A DNA stretch of 64,000 bases from NCBI RefSeq assembly GCF_000711875.1, contig NZ_JONM01000004.1, forward strand, positions 1 to 64,000, read 5' to 3'. Both the position numbers and the translations under genes were made by a program. The notes beneath the pieces were generated by a model. The model made no database searches, was not told where the DNA came from, and saw nothing but the letters and a program-made list of their open reading frames with translations. Source of the stretch: Andreprevotia chitinilytica DSM 18519 (GTDB lineage: Bacteria; Pseudomonadota; Gammaproteobacteria; Burkholderiales; Chitinibacteraceae). Every line of letters starts with the position of its first letter. The first letter of the stretch is position 1. This document shows positions 54,811 through 63,148 of the stretch, piece by piece.

Positions 54811-56417
54811 TCAAATCAATAGGTTGAATGCGTCATTAAATAATGCGTTGGGCACATTTATGGCGGCTATTCGCTCGCTGGCCTCAGATATAGCATGTGT
54901 GACACCACACCACATTGAGTAAACATCAATCAACTCTGGATTTCCACCTACAAAAGTTGCATATGCGTCACGAATTGTTGGGTGACGAAATATCCAATAC
55001 TCAGAATTACCTTCTCGTATTCTTTTAAGCAGTGAGTCATCTAGACCTACTAACGCAGCTTTTACTTCGCCCAAAGTGACCCCCAATAGTTCCAACGTAC
55101 CCGCGACCTGTTGATCAGCCATTACAGGTATTGCCCTTCGCCCCCCAGCTATGAATACGAGTCCAATTGCTGCTTTTTCTGCAACGGCCAAGAACTAACA
55201 ATATCAAGAAGTACATTTACCGGCTTCTCAAAAAAAGCTTTAACCCCTTCGTTCGTAGCGTGCATTTTGGATGTGAATTTTGGATTTCCAAATCTACGGG
55301 CAATCTCTGGCAAAAACTTCGGTACCTGTATTGCGTCTTCTAGAAAAGGCTTTACTGCACTCTTGAATTTGATCGGTTGTGCGCCTGCCTTTATATGATT
55401 GTAGAGAATCATTTGGCGCTCACTTTCAGTAAGTTTTTCCACTTGAATGGCAACGCGACTATCGTCAAACAACTCGAATGCACTTATCTTAAGATCGCGT
55501 TTAGCTGCACTAAAGATGTAATCCCTAGATGTGAACACTACACGCGCACCTGACTTTATCGCAGCCTTTAACTTAGGAAGAAGTTGATTCCACTCACCAA
55601 CACGGTTGGCATCATATTGAGTAGCACCAAACGCATCGTCAACCCATAAAAACTGGCCCGGATCATCTGGATTCCATGACTCTGAGAAATCCGCGGGGCT
55701 TGTGATCATAAGCGTTTGGAGATTCCATTCATCAGCTGCAGACAATGCCATCAGATTAGCAATCATTGTTTTTCCGCTAGCTGGTTCGCCTAAAAGCAAT
55801 ACGAATCCATATTCTTGAAGGGCGTGGGCGCATTGGCGATATGCTCCGGTTGGCACAAAGCAGGCTAGATCGGGAGAAATTGAATCCAATACTTCTCGTG
55901 CTTGCCTATAAGCTTGGTGCGTAACAATTTGCGTTAAATCACCAAGCCCATAGAGTCGCGGAACCAATCGCCTTAGCCTTGGATTTTCCGAAATAACGTC
56001 GGCAATCCACTCGCTACCATAAATACGAGCTGTTTTGGCACCCGAAGCGATGATGCATTCCTCAGCTTTTTCAACGACACCCGCCGGTAATGTGTGGTTT
56101 GTTACTAAGATATAGTTATCACACAGTCCTGCAGAGGCTAGTCGAGTAACTTTAGCAAGCTCATCTTCAATTGTGGTCAATGAAAGAGATCGCGACGGCT
56201 TACTCGTATGCTTGCATTGAATACAAAAGCTTCCAGCCATGCTTTCCAATGTTGCATCTTTAAGTGCCCAAGTGCCCCTGAATGCAGCGTCACGCCCCCC
56301 ATCAGGACCCTCAGCAAAAACTTGCAATGTTTGGCCCAAAATTTCTCGAAAAATACACCCGACTAGATCTTCGAAAGCTTTCCAACCAAGAACATGCAAA
56401 TCAAATGAAACGGACAC
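54811..56417 (-). pseudogene. Mrr-type nuclease fused to nSTAND NTPase, frameshifted
   Basis: Two overlapping frames make one protein of about 535 residues. First part, 422 residues from a GTG at 56417: REase core WKAFEDLVGCIFREI, GPDGGRDAAFRG and FCIQCKHT (about 10-68), then a STAND-type NTPase with Walker A LLLGEPASGKTMI (about 205-217) and Walker B QFLWVDDAFG (about 255-264). It ends early at 55149 in QKKQQLDSYS. The second frame continues from the A5 run at 55174-55178 with KAAIGLVFIAGGRRAIPVMADQ to 54811. One missing A, or a -1 slip on GAAAAAG, explains the break. A+T-rich relative to neighbours. A defence role is likely by family. Confidence 0.8.
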
Positions 56418-56971
56418 ATGGATTTCCAGGAAGTTAATCAGATAATGGATAGTAGCCCATGGTGAGGATCAGGGATCGTCACGAGGTTTGTAGAAAATTT
56501 ATATCTGCTAAGACCAAATCACGAGAGGCCCCACATATCATCGCGAACGTCAACCGTCCAGAATACTGCTGACGTTCATTTCCCCCATTTGCGAAGCGCA
56601 TGAACGACCGGAGGTGGCCGAAAGCAGACACCGGCAATGCCTGCTGAGCATCACCGATCGTGTTGAGCTACGGCATGCAGGCCAAGCCTCCAACAGCACA
56701 CCTTGACCAACCCCACCCATAAAGCAATACTTTCCCCGTCGCGCCTCACAGCGCGACACGGGTTTGACAGCCCGGTTATGTAGGCGGACAACCGCCGCAA
56801 GGCGGTGATTTTTTGTCCGCAGCTTTGGCACGTCTTCAATGCGGGCCAAGGGAGGGGCACCTTCGGGTGCGCCGGTTCCTACATTCCGGTCTGTCAAACC
56901 GCCCTTGCGCCCGCCCCTTCCGTATGACAGCGGTTGGGGCGCGACAAAACCCGCAAATGTAGGAGGCATCT
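56418..56971. other. gene-free stretch with a structured leader for the 56972 gene
   Basis: Only the right half has recognisable signals. At 56784-56820 an extended hairpin (GCGGACAA-CCGCC-GCAA-GGCGG-TGATTTT-TTGTCCGC) carries an internal T run. At 56857-56870 a GCACC-TTCG-GGTGC hairpin lies before CGGTTCCTACATTCCGGT and CTGTCAAACCGCC, and at 56960 AGGAGGCATCT is a strong ribosome site. This order of elements resembles leaders in front of small regulatory genes of P4-like satellite phages. Confidence 0.5.
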
Positions 56972-57271
56972 ATGCCCAACTCCCCCCAAGGCACACCCGC
57001 ACCACCCCCACGCCCTATCCCCCGCTTTGCCTACGCTTCTCCGTCTCGCACCGGTCACACCTATGACGAAATTGCCAGCTATGGCATGGATAGCGTTGCG
57101 GAGTTAGGTCGGCTGTTCCAGATCGTGGCAGCACTGGTCGAGCCGGCTTCCGCCGCGTATCAACTGGCGCAGTCGGGAATTGCCGTTGCATCAGAACGGC
57201 GGGCAGCAATCGATCATGCCCGACGGTCTGCCAAGGCATTGAAGGAATTCACCGAGAAAGACCGGAAGTAA
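56972..57271 (+). CDS. small protein behind a P4-like structured leader
   Basis: 99 residues: MPNSPQGTPAPPPRPIPRFAYASPSRTGHTYDEIASYGMDSV..., then a helical C-terminal half ending EFTEKDRK. The Pro-rich N-terminus plus 'FxYASxSRTGxTYDEIA' looks like a family of small prophage/satellite proteins; I cannot name it with certainty. The ribosome site AGGAGG is perfect. A strong terminator follows. The context points to a mobile-element remnant at the right border of the island. Confidence 0.65.
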   Translation: MPNSPQGTPAPPPRPIPRFAYASPSRTGHTYDEIASYGMDSVAELGRLFQIVAALVEPASAAYQLAQSGIAVASERRAAIDHARRSAKALKEFTEKDRK

Positions 57272-57287
57272 ACGGGGTAGGTACAGG

Positions 57288-57325
57288 GAGGCCAGCACCT
57301 GCAAAGGCGCTGGCCTTTTTGCTTT
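57288..57325 (+). terminator. intrinsic terminator after the 99-residue gene
   Basis: AGGCCAGC-ACCTGCAAAGGC-GCTGGCC followed by TTTTTGCTTTTT. Confidence 0.9.
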
Positions 57326-57379
57326 TTGCGGCGGAGCGGGTATTGCGAATTGCCGACTATTGTCTCGTCACATCAGTGG

Positions 57380-59584
57380 CTAGCTGGATATCGCCGCCCC
57401 ATTGGCCCGCGCCACGTGCAGTTTTTTGTAGCTGTCGATCAGGCGCTGGTGCCGATCGAGCCCTTCCAGTTTCATGCTCGTTGGCGTGAGGCCGAAGAAG
57501 CGCACGCTGCCGTCCACTGACCCCAGCACCGCGTCCATTCGCGGGTTGCCAAACATGCGGCGGAAATTGAATTCGTAATCGTCCAGCTCCAGCTCGTCGT
57601 CCAGCAACACCTCCAATACCGCATTCAGGGCCTGATAGAACAATCCGCGCTCGAGGGTGTTGTCGTTGTATTGCAGGAAGGCGCCCACCAGATCCTGCGC
57701 GTCCTCAAATTGCTGCAAGGCCAGATGAATCAGCAGTTTCAACTCCAGAACGGTGAGCTGGCCCCAGACCGTGTTCTCGTCAAACTCGATGCCGATCAAG
57801 GTGGCGATGTCGGTGTAATCCTCTTGCTCACCGTCGTCCAGACGCGCCAGCAGGGCTTCCAGGCTGGCATCATCCAGACGATGCAGATTCAGAATATCGG
57901 CACGGAACGACAGCGCTTTGTTGGTGTTATCCCAGACCAGATCTTCTATCGGATAAATTTCCGAATAACCCGGCACCAGAATACGGCAGGCTGTGGCGCC
58001 TAAATGCTCATACACGGCTACGTACGCCTCTTTGCCCATGTCTTCGAGAATGCCGAACAACGTCGCGGCTTCCTCGGTATTGGAGTTTTCACCCTGGCCG
58101 GAGAAATCCCACTCTACAAACGTGTAGTCCGCTTTGGCGCTGAAAAAGCGCCATGACACAATGCCGCTGGAATCAACGAAGTGTTCAACAAAGTTATTCG
58201 GCTCAGTGACGGCGTGGCTTTCAAAGGTGGGCCGAGGTAAATCGTTCAGCCCTTCAAAACTGCGCCCCTGCAGCAATTCCGTCAGGCTGCGTTCCAGCGC
58301 CACCTCAAAGCTTGGGTGCGCGCCGAACGAGGCAAACACACCGCCGGTACGCGGGTTCATCAAGGTGACGCACATCAGCGGATACACCCCGCCCAGCGAC
58401 GCATCCTTCACCAGCACCGGAAAGCCCTGCTCTTCCAAACCCTGAATACCGGCCAGAATACGGGGGTATTTCGCCAGCACTTCATGCGGCACATCCGGCA
58501 AAGCAATTTCGCCTTCCAGAATTTCGCGTTTTACCGCCCGCTCGAAGATCTCCGACAGGCATTGCACCTGCGCTTCGGCCAGCGTATTACCGGCGCTCAT
58601 GCCATTGCTGACGAATAGGTTTTCGACCAGGTTGGACGGGAAATACACCACCTCGCCATCCGATTGGCGCACAAACGGCAGCGAACAGATGCCGCGCTCC
58701 ACATTGCCGGAATTGGTGTCATACAGATGCGAGGCAAATAACTCGTCATCGGGGTTATAAATGGGCAGGCAGTATTCATCGAGAATTTCAGCCGGCAACG
58801 CATCTTTGGGGCCGGGCTTGAACCAGCGCTCGTTCGGGTAATGGACAAACGGCGCGTTGGCGATGTCTTCGCCCCAAAAACTGCCGGCGTAGAAGTGGTT
58901 GTTATTGATTCGCTCGATATACTCGCCCAGCGCCGATGCCAACGCGCTTTCTTTGGTCGATCCCTTGCCATTGGTAAAACACATTGGCGAGTGCGCATCG
59001 CGGATATGCAGCGACCACACATTGGGAACGATATTGCGCCACGAAGCGATTTCAATCTTGATGCCCAAGTTCGCCAAAACGCCCGACATATTGGCGATGG
59101 TTTGCTCCAGCGGTAGATCCTTGCCCGGGATATAGGTGCTCGCTTCAGAGGCCGGATTCAGCATCAGCAATGCCTGGGCGTCGGCATCCAGATTTTCTAC
59201 TTCTTCAATCACAAACTCGGGGCCGGCTTGCACCACTTTTTTCACGGTGCAGCGGTCGATTGAACGCAAAATCCCCTGGCGATCTTTGGCGGAGATATCT
59301 GCCGGCAGCTCGACCTGAATCTTGAAAATCTGCTGGTAGCGGTTTTCCGGATCAACAATGTTGTTCTGCGACAGGCGGATATTCTCGGTAGGAATATTGC
59401 GGGTATTGCAGTACAACTTCACGAAGTAAGCAGCGCATAAGGCTGATGAGGCCAGGAAGTAATCGAACGGACCAGGCGCGGAGCCATCGCCTTTATAGCG
59501 AATAGGCTGGTCGGAGATCACAGTGAAATCGTCGAACTTGGCTTCAAGACGAAGCTTGTCGAGAAAATTGACCTTAATTTCCAT
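57380..59584 (-). CDS. OsmC-YcaO fusion protein
   Basis: 734 residues from the ATG at 59584, where the family starts (MEIKVNFLDKLRLEAKFDDFTV). Residues 1-150 are an OsmC/Ohr-like domain (PIRYKGDGSAPGPFDYFLASSALCAAYFVKLYC with a Cys). Residues about 170-560 are a YcaO domain with ATP-binding elements (GKGSTKESALASALGEYIERINNNHFYAG, then CLSEIFERAVKREI). The tail (about 560-734) is helical and acidic, as in YcaO proteins tied to ribosomal S12 methylthiolation. No azole-peptide precursor or dehydrogenase gene is nearby, so a natural-product role is not supported. Confidence 0.93.
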   Translation of the reverse strand: MEIKVNFLDKLRLEAKFDDFTVISDQPIRYKGDGSAPGPFDYFLASSALCAAYFVKLYCNTRNIPTENIRLSQNNIVDPENRYQQIFKIQVELPADISAKDRQGILRSIDRCTVKKVVQAGPEFVIEEVENLDADAQALLMLNPASEASTYIPGKDLPLEQTIANMSGVLANLGIKIEIASWRNIVPNVWSLHIRDAHSPMCFTNGKGSTKESALASALGEYIERINNNHFYAGSFWGEDIANAPFVHYPNERWFKPGPKDALPAEILDEYCLPIYNPDDELFASHLYDTNSGNVERGICSLPFVRQSDGEVVYFPSNLVENLFVSNGMSAGNTLAEAQVQCLSEIFERAVKREILEGEIALPDVPHEVLAKYPRILAGIQGLEEQGFPVLVKDASLGGVYPLMCVTLMNPRTGGVFASFGAHPSFEVALERSLTELLQGRSFEGLNDLPRPTFESHAVTEPNNFVEHFVDSSGIVSWRFFSAKADYTFVEWDFSGQGENSNTEEAATLFGILEDMGKEAYVAVYEHLGATACRILVPGYSEIYPIEDLVWDNTNKALSFRADILNLHRLDDASLEALLARLDDGEQEDYTDIATLIGIEFDENTVWGQLTVLELKLLIHLALQQFEDAQDLVGAFLQYNDNTLERGLFYQALNAVLEVLLDDELELDDYEFNFRRMFGNPRMDAVLGSVDGSVRFFGLTPTSMKLEGLDRHQRLIDSYKKLHVARANGAAISS

Positions 59585-59638
59585 GAAAGAATTCCAGATA
59601 GTGCTCAAAATGATTTGGCCACTATTATCCGGGTTTTT

Positions 59639-62600
59639 TCAGCCGCCCCCTGTGCTTCTCCGTTCGCCGGTAACGATTTTGTATCCCCCAAACAGCGCCA
59701 GCCCTCCACCGAGCAAACCGAGAAGCAGCGCGTTTTTCCCGGCAACGTCCTCGATGACCAGCGTGCGGGTCACAAAGAGCAGCAACAAACCGGTCACCAA
59801 GAGCGAGGCCCCCTCAAGGTACCGCATACGACGCACTCGCAAGCGGGCGTACTCCATGATCTGATCTGCGTAATCAGGCGTGCAACCAGCCTGCAGCAAC
59901 TGCTGGCGTATCTTTGATTCCGTTTGGCGCTTCTGGAACGCTTCGATAGCCTGCCGTTTCCATGCACTGGCCGCCGCCGGGGAGCGCGGCATATCGGGGT
60001 CGGCCAAGCCTGCCTTGGTCGTTTTTGCCGCACGCGGTGTGTCGACCGGCACGAGCGCCGGGCGCGCAAACTGGCTTGGCGCTTCGAGTGGTGTACCGTC
60101 AACAATGGCCGCCGTGATCGCCTCCTCGTCGAATCCATGCGTCCGCAAACGATCGCGTACAGCACTCATCATGGGGTCGAGGCAGGCATCGAAGTTCACC
60201 GGTGTGGCCCAGGCACCGAGCGGCGCGGCCAGCAGCGGGTGGGTAACGTCAGGATTGGCCAGCCCCCGCATCACCCGCAGCTTGAATAGCAGGACGATGG
60301 CAATCGGCAGGCCACGGAACGGGCCGTCGGGTGCTTCCTCGGTATGTTCGATGCAAGCAGCCTCGACCACGGGCGCCAGCGCGCGGACGTCCGGGTGGAG
60401 CCAGCAGTCGTCGGCGATCAGGACCTCCAGTGCCGGCAAGGGCTTGAAGGGGGTTAGCGCCGGAATCGGGATATCGAGTTGGCGCGAAAAGAGAATAAAG
60501 ATCGCGCGCACTTCGGGACGGATAAAGCTGGAATAGAGGTTCGGATAGCGCAAAGCCGTGCACAGCAATCGCGCCGCTTGCAGCGCAGGCTGTTCGCAGC
60601 CGGCAACGAGGCCAAGGGCGGCCCATTGGATTTCATCGCGATCAACATTGCTGCCCCCCGAGCGGCACTTGCGCTGCCCGGCAAGAAGGCCGGTGTGCAA
60701 TTTGATCATCTGCGCGGTATGGCGCATTGCGAACGCCAAACGGGCGAGCCTGATGTCGAGTGGGCCGCCGCGGGCGCGCTGGCGCTCTACGTCTCGTGTC
60801 GTGTGCTCGGCAAGACTAGCCAGGGTGGAGCCCAATCCCCATTCCCACTCTCGTGGCGCCGGTTCCGTGTCGGGCGTGAAGTCACCGTGATAGGAGTCCC
60901 GCCGGGAGCCGTCTGCGTTGACCACAGACATCCACGGGGACACCTCCTTGTCGCTGACCCCGTTCGATGCGTAGTTTTGGATGGCATCCTGCGCCTTCTT
61001 CCGCCAGCCGCCCTCGTCTTCCTCCCCGGAGTCCGCGAGCGCCGTCCAAGCCTGTTGCCATGCCTCACGCGCCCGCGCCTTGGCGATATCGGACCACATC
61101 TCCAACAAGGGCTGCGGCCACCAGCGACATGGCAGCACCATCACCGAACCGGGACGGTGGTCGAGAATCAACAGCGGAAAACACGGCAGCAGCAAGGTTT
61201 CGGAGGGAAGGTGTCGGCGCACGAAATAGGTCGATGACACGAGCAGCTCGCCGTGCCCGTCTCCTGCAGGCACGGGTAGGGCGCGTGCGCGGGTGAACTC
61301 GTCTGCCAGATGCTCGGCAATACGCAGGCGCTCGGGTTGCGGCGGGACAGCAGCGCGTAGCGCTTCGACTTCACCACGCGATGCAAACAGTTGACGTGCG
61401 ATGGGTGCCAGATCGGTCGGGGTGAGCACACCCGCGGGATCGTACAGAACATCGCCGGGCAGACCATCCTCGAAGCCTGTTGCGAACAGCCTGTTATTGG
61501 CCTGCACGACTTGCCCCCACACCACGCGCCCCTCGCGCAACAGCACCGGCATATCGTGGAACAGTTCGGCGAGCGGATCATCCTCTGCCCATGCTGGCAT
61601 CGCGACGTCGGCGTAATCCGTCTGGTCGGCTGGCAGGGACGCGATGCCAGCACCAACGTCAATGGCGTCGAAGCGGGTGCCGGCAAATGGATCGGGCTCG
61701 ACTGGATAAGCAGCGGCCTCCTGCTCGGCAAAACGGGTGGCGAGGTTGTCCGGGTCGTTCTCATCGAGGTGACGGGTGACCCACAGGCCGGGCGGGTTGA
61801 CGGATTCGATCCCGGCGAAGAAGGCCGCTTCGAGCACCGGCAGATAACCTTCGGGCAGCGATGATTCCAGCACACGCGGCGCAAAGAGTACGAATCCACC
61901 CGGTTTATCCGCATGACGGTAGGGCAAGGCAATCGTCGCGCGCACGTCGGGAGCATGCCAGCGTGCTTCGATGACCATTGCATCGGTACGGAAACGGGGC
62001 AAGTTGATGTGCCCGTCATAGACAAATGCAGTGCCGACGACGTTGGCGCCGGGGCTATCGAGACGCTGATTGCCCGTTGTAAAGGCCTCGTCGGGTGCCA
62101 TGAAGAGGAAGCTGGTGATCTGTCGCTGGCTATCGGCGTATTCCTCGGCGAGCTGCGGCGCAAGCGGGGCGCCATCCTCCAGTGCCGTACGGCATGCCCA
62201 AGCTGCTTGCGCACCGGCCAGCAAGCCCAGACGATGCAGCGTTTCGCCAATGCCGCCCGGCTGATCGGAGGTGAAGCCTGTTGCAGCAAAACCGGCAGGC
62301 GGCGTGTACAACACCGGAACGGAAACGGCGCGACGCAGGTAATCCTCGGCATAGGCGGCAACGCTGCATGACAAGTCGCCAGTGAACAGGATGTCGTGAA
62401 TGGGCTCGAGGGGAAGAAAGATATTGGTCGGCTCGCCATCCCGAAGAAAGGCGCAGCTAATCGATGACTGGAATCGTTGCTGTTCAAGTAGGCCGACCGG
62501 TAAGCCTTCGATCGCTTCCTCAGGGCCGTACCATTCGATTTTTTGCAAGGTGAAGCGTGCGATGAGCGTGCCGATGTAATAGCCGAGCAGGAGCAGGAAG

Positions 62601-62809
62601 TTATGGTTGGCAGGAATGCCAACGAAAGTGTCGAACTGCGGCTTCAGTTGGGTGTGCATCTGCCGCAGCAGGCGGTCGATGCGATTGAGGCTGTCTGGCG
62701 TGTAATCGAGCTTGGCTTGGTCGAGTGCTTTGCGGAAAGCGATTTCGTTCGGCAACACGCCGGCATGGTAAGCGTGCAGCAGCGCCTGCGCACTTTGCGT
62801 CAATAGCAT
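59639..62809 (-). CDS. large protein of unknown function with two C-terminal membrane helices
   Basis: 1056 residues from the ATG at 62809, GGGAG upstream. I recognise no family. N-terminal region (1-110) is helical: LLTQSAQALLHAYHAGVLPNEIAFRKAL and a hydrophobic NFLLLLGYYIGTLIARFTL. Residues 130-700 are mixed, and the region near 400 is acidic and Pro-rich. The C-terminus has charged KRQAIEAFQKRQTESKIRQQLLQAGCTPDYADQIME and then two hydrophobic helices (about 985-1005 and 1012-1035) before ERRSTGGG. It is cytoplasmic with a tail anchor hairpin by appearance. G+C matches the chromosome. Confidence 0.8.
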   Translation of the reverse strand: MLLTQSAQALLHAYHAGVLPNEIAFRKALDQAKLDYTPDSLNRIDRLLRQMHTQLKPQFDTFVGIPANHNFLLLLGYYIGTLIARFTLQKIEWYGPEEAIEGLPVGLLEQQRFQSSISCAFLRDGEPTNIFLPLEPIHDILFTGDLSCSVAAYAEDYLRRAVSVPVLYTPPAGFAATGFTSDQPGGIGETLHRLGLLAGAQAAWACRTALEDGAPLAPQLAEEYADSQRQITSFLFMAPDEAFTTGNQRLDSPGANVVGTAFVYDGHINLPRFRTDAMVIEARWHAPDVRATIALPYRHADKPGGFVLFAPRVLESSLPEGYLPVLEAAFFAGIESVNPPGLWVTRHLDENDPDNLATRFAEQEAAAYPVEPDPFAGTRFDAIDVGAGIASLPADQTDYADVAMPAWAEDDPLAELFHDMPVLLREGRVVWGQVVQANNRLFATGFEDGLPGDVLYDPAGVLTPTDLAPIARQLFASRGEVEALRAAVPPQPERLRIAEHLADEFTRARALPVPAGDGHGELLVSSTYFVRRHLPSETLLLPCFPLLILDHRPGSVMVLPCRWWPQPLLEMWSDIAKARAREAWQQAWTALADSGEEDEGGWRKKAQDAIQNYASNGVSDKEVSPWMSVVNADGSRRDSYHGDFTPDTEPAPREWEWGLGSTLASLAEHTTRDVERQRARGGPLDIRLARLAFAMRHTAQMIKLHTGLLAGQRKCRSGGSNVDRDEIQWAALGLVAGCEQPALQAARLLCTALRYPNLYSSFIRPEVRAIFILFSRQLDIPIPALTPFKPLPALEVLIADDCWLHPDVRALAPVVEAACIEHTEEAPDGPFRGLPIAIVLLFKLRVMRGLANPDVTHPLLAAPLGAWATPVNFDACLDPMMSAVRDRLRTHGFDEEAITAAIVDGTPLEAPSQFARPALVPVDTPRAAKTTKAGLADPDMPRSPAAASAWKRQAIEAFQKRQTESKIRQQLLQAGCTPDYADQIMEYARLRVRRMRYLEGASLLVTGLLLLFVTRTLVIEDVAGKNALLLGLLGGGLALFGGYKIVTGERRSTGGG

Positions 62810-62954
62810 TCGAAGGGTTCTCCCGGCTCACGATGATCGAGCGCCGGCAGGGCCACCAGGCTCGGTGGCATGATGCTATCAGCATCTTTTTCATGCATGA
62901 AAGATGTTTCAACCAACATCAATCTGACTTTGCGACTTCGCCCGATGCGCAAAA

Positions 62955-62982
62955 TAAAAGCCTCGCAGATGCGAGGCTTTTG
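62955..62982. terminator. bidirectional intrinsic terminator
   Basis: AAAAGCCTCGC-AGAT-GCGAGGCTTTTG, flanked by A and T tracts on both sides. Confidence 0.88.
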
Positions 62983-63054
62983 CTTGATGTAGGTATACCG
63001 AACTGAGTCCCGCCAATGATGCTGAGCCAGGGCATCGATTCAGAGAAAAGAACA

Positions 63055-63096
63055 ACGGGAGATAGCGCAAGACCAGAATCTTGTGCGACCTCCCGT
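63055..63096 (-). terminator. long hairpin after the LRR gene
   Basis: ACGGGAG ... GCGCAAGA-CCAGAA-TCTTGTGC ... CTCCCGT, two stacked stems; T tracts follow on both strands. It stands about 50 bp past the LRR gene stop on the minus strand and is probably its terminator. Confidence 0.75.
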
Positions 63097-63148
63097 ATTT
63101 TTATGGCGCCATATGATCATGTATGGCTATCAAACCAATCACGCGCAA

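Larger units (their letters stand above)
62810..63148. other. gene-free spacer with two hairpins
   Basis: No gene is supported. It contains an AAAAGCCTCGC-AGAT-GCGAGGCTTTTG hairpin at 62955-62982 (bidirectional terminator) and the long hairpin at 63055-63096. Confidence 0.7.

Noticed and set aside
56550-56969. 139-residue minus-strand frame over the leader of the 99-residue gene
   Set aside because: Its translation is just the reverse of the structured leader; similar translations are often annotated in phage leaders but I see no ribosome site or conserved domain.
57380-59584. Azole-modified peptide (YcaO) biosynthetic cluster
   Set aside because: The YcaO domain is fused to OsmC, as in housekeeping members, and no precursor peptide, dehydrogenase or exporter gene is adjacent.
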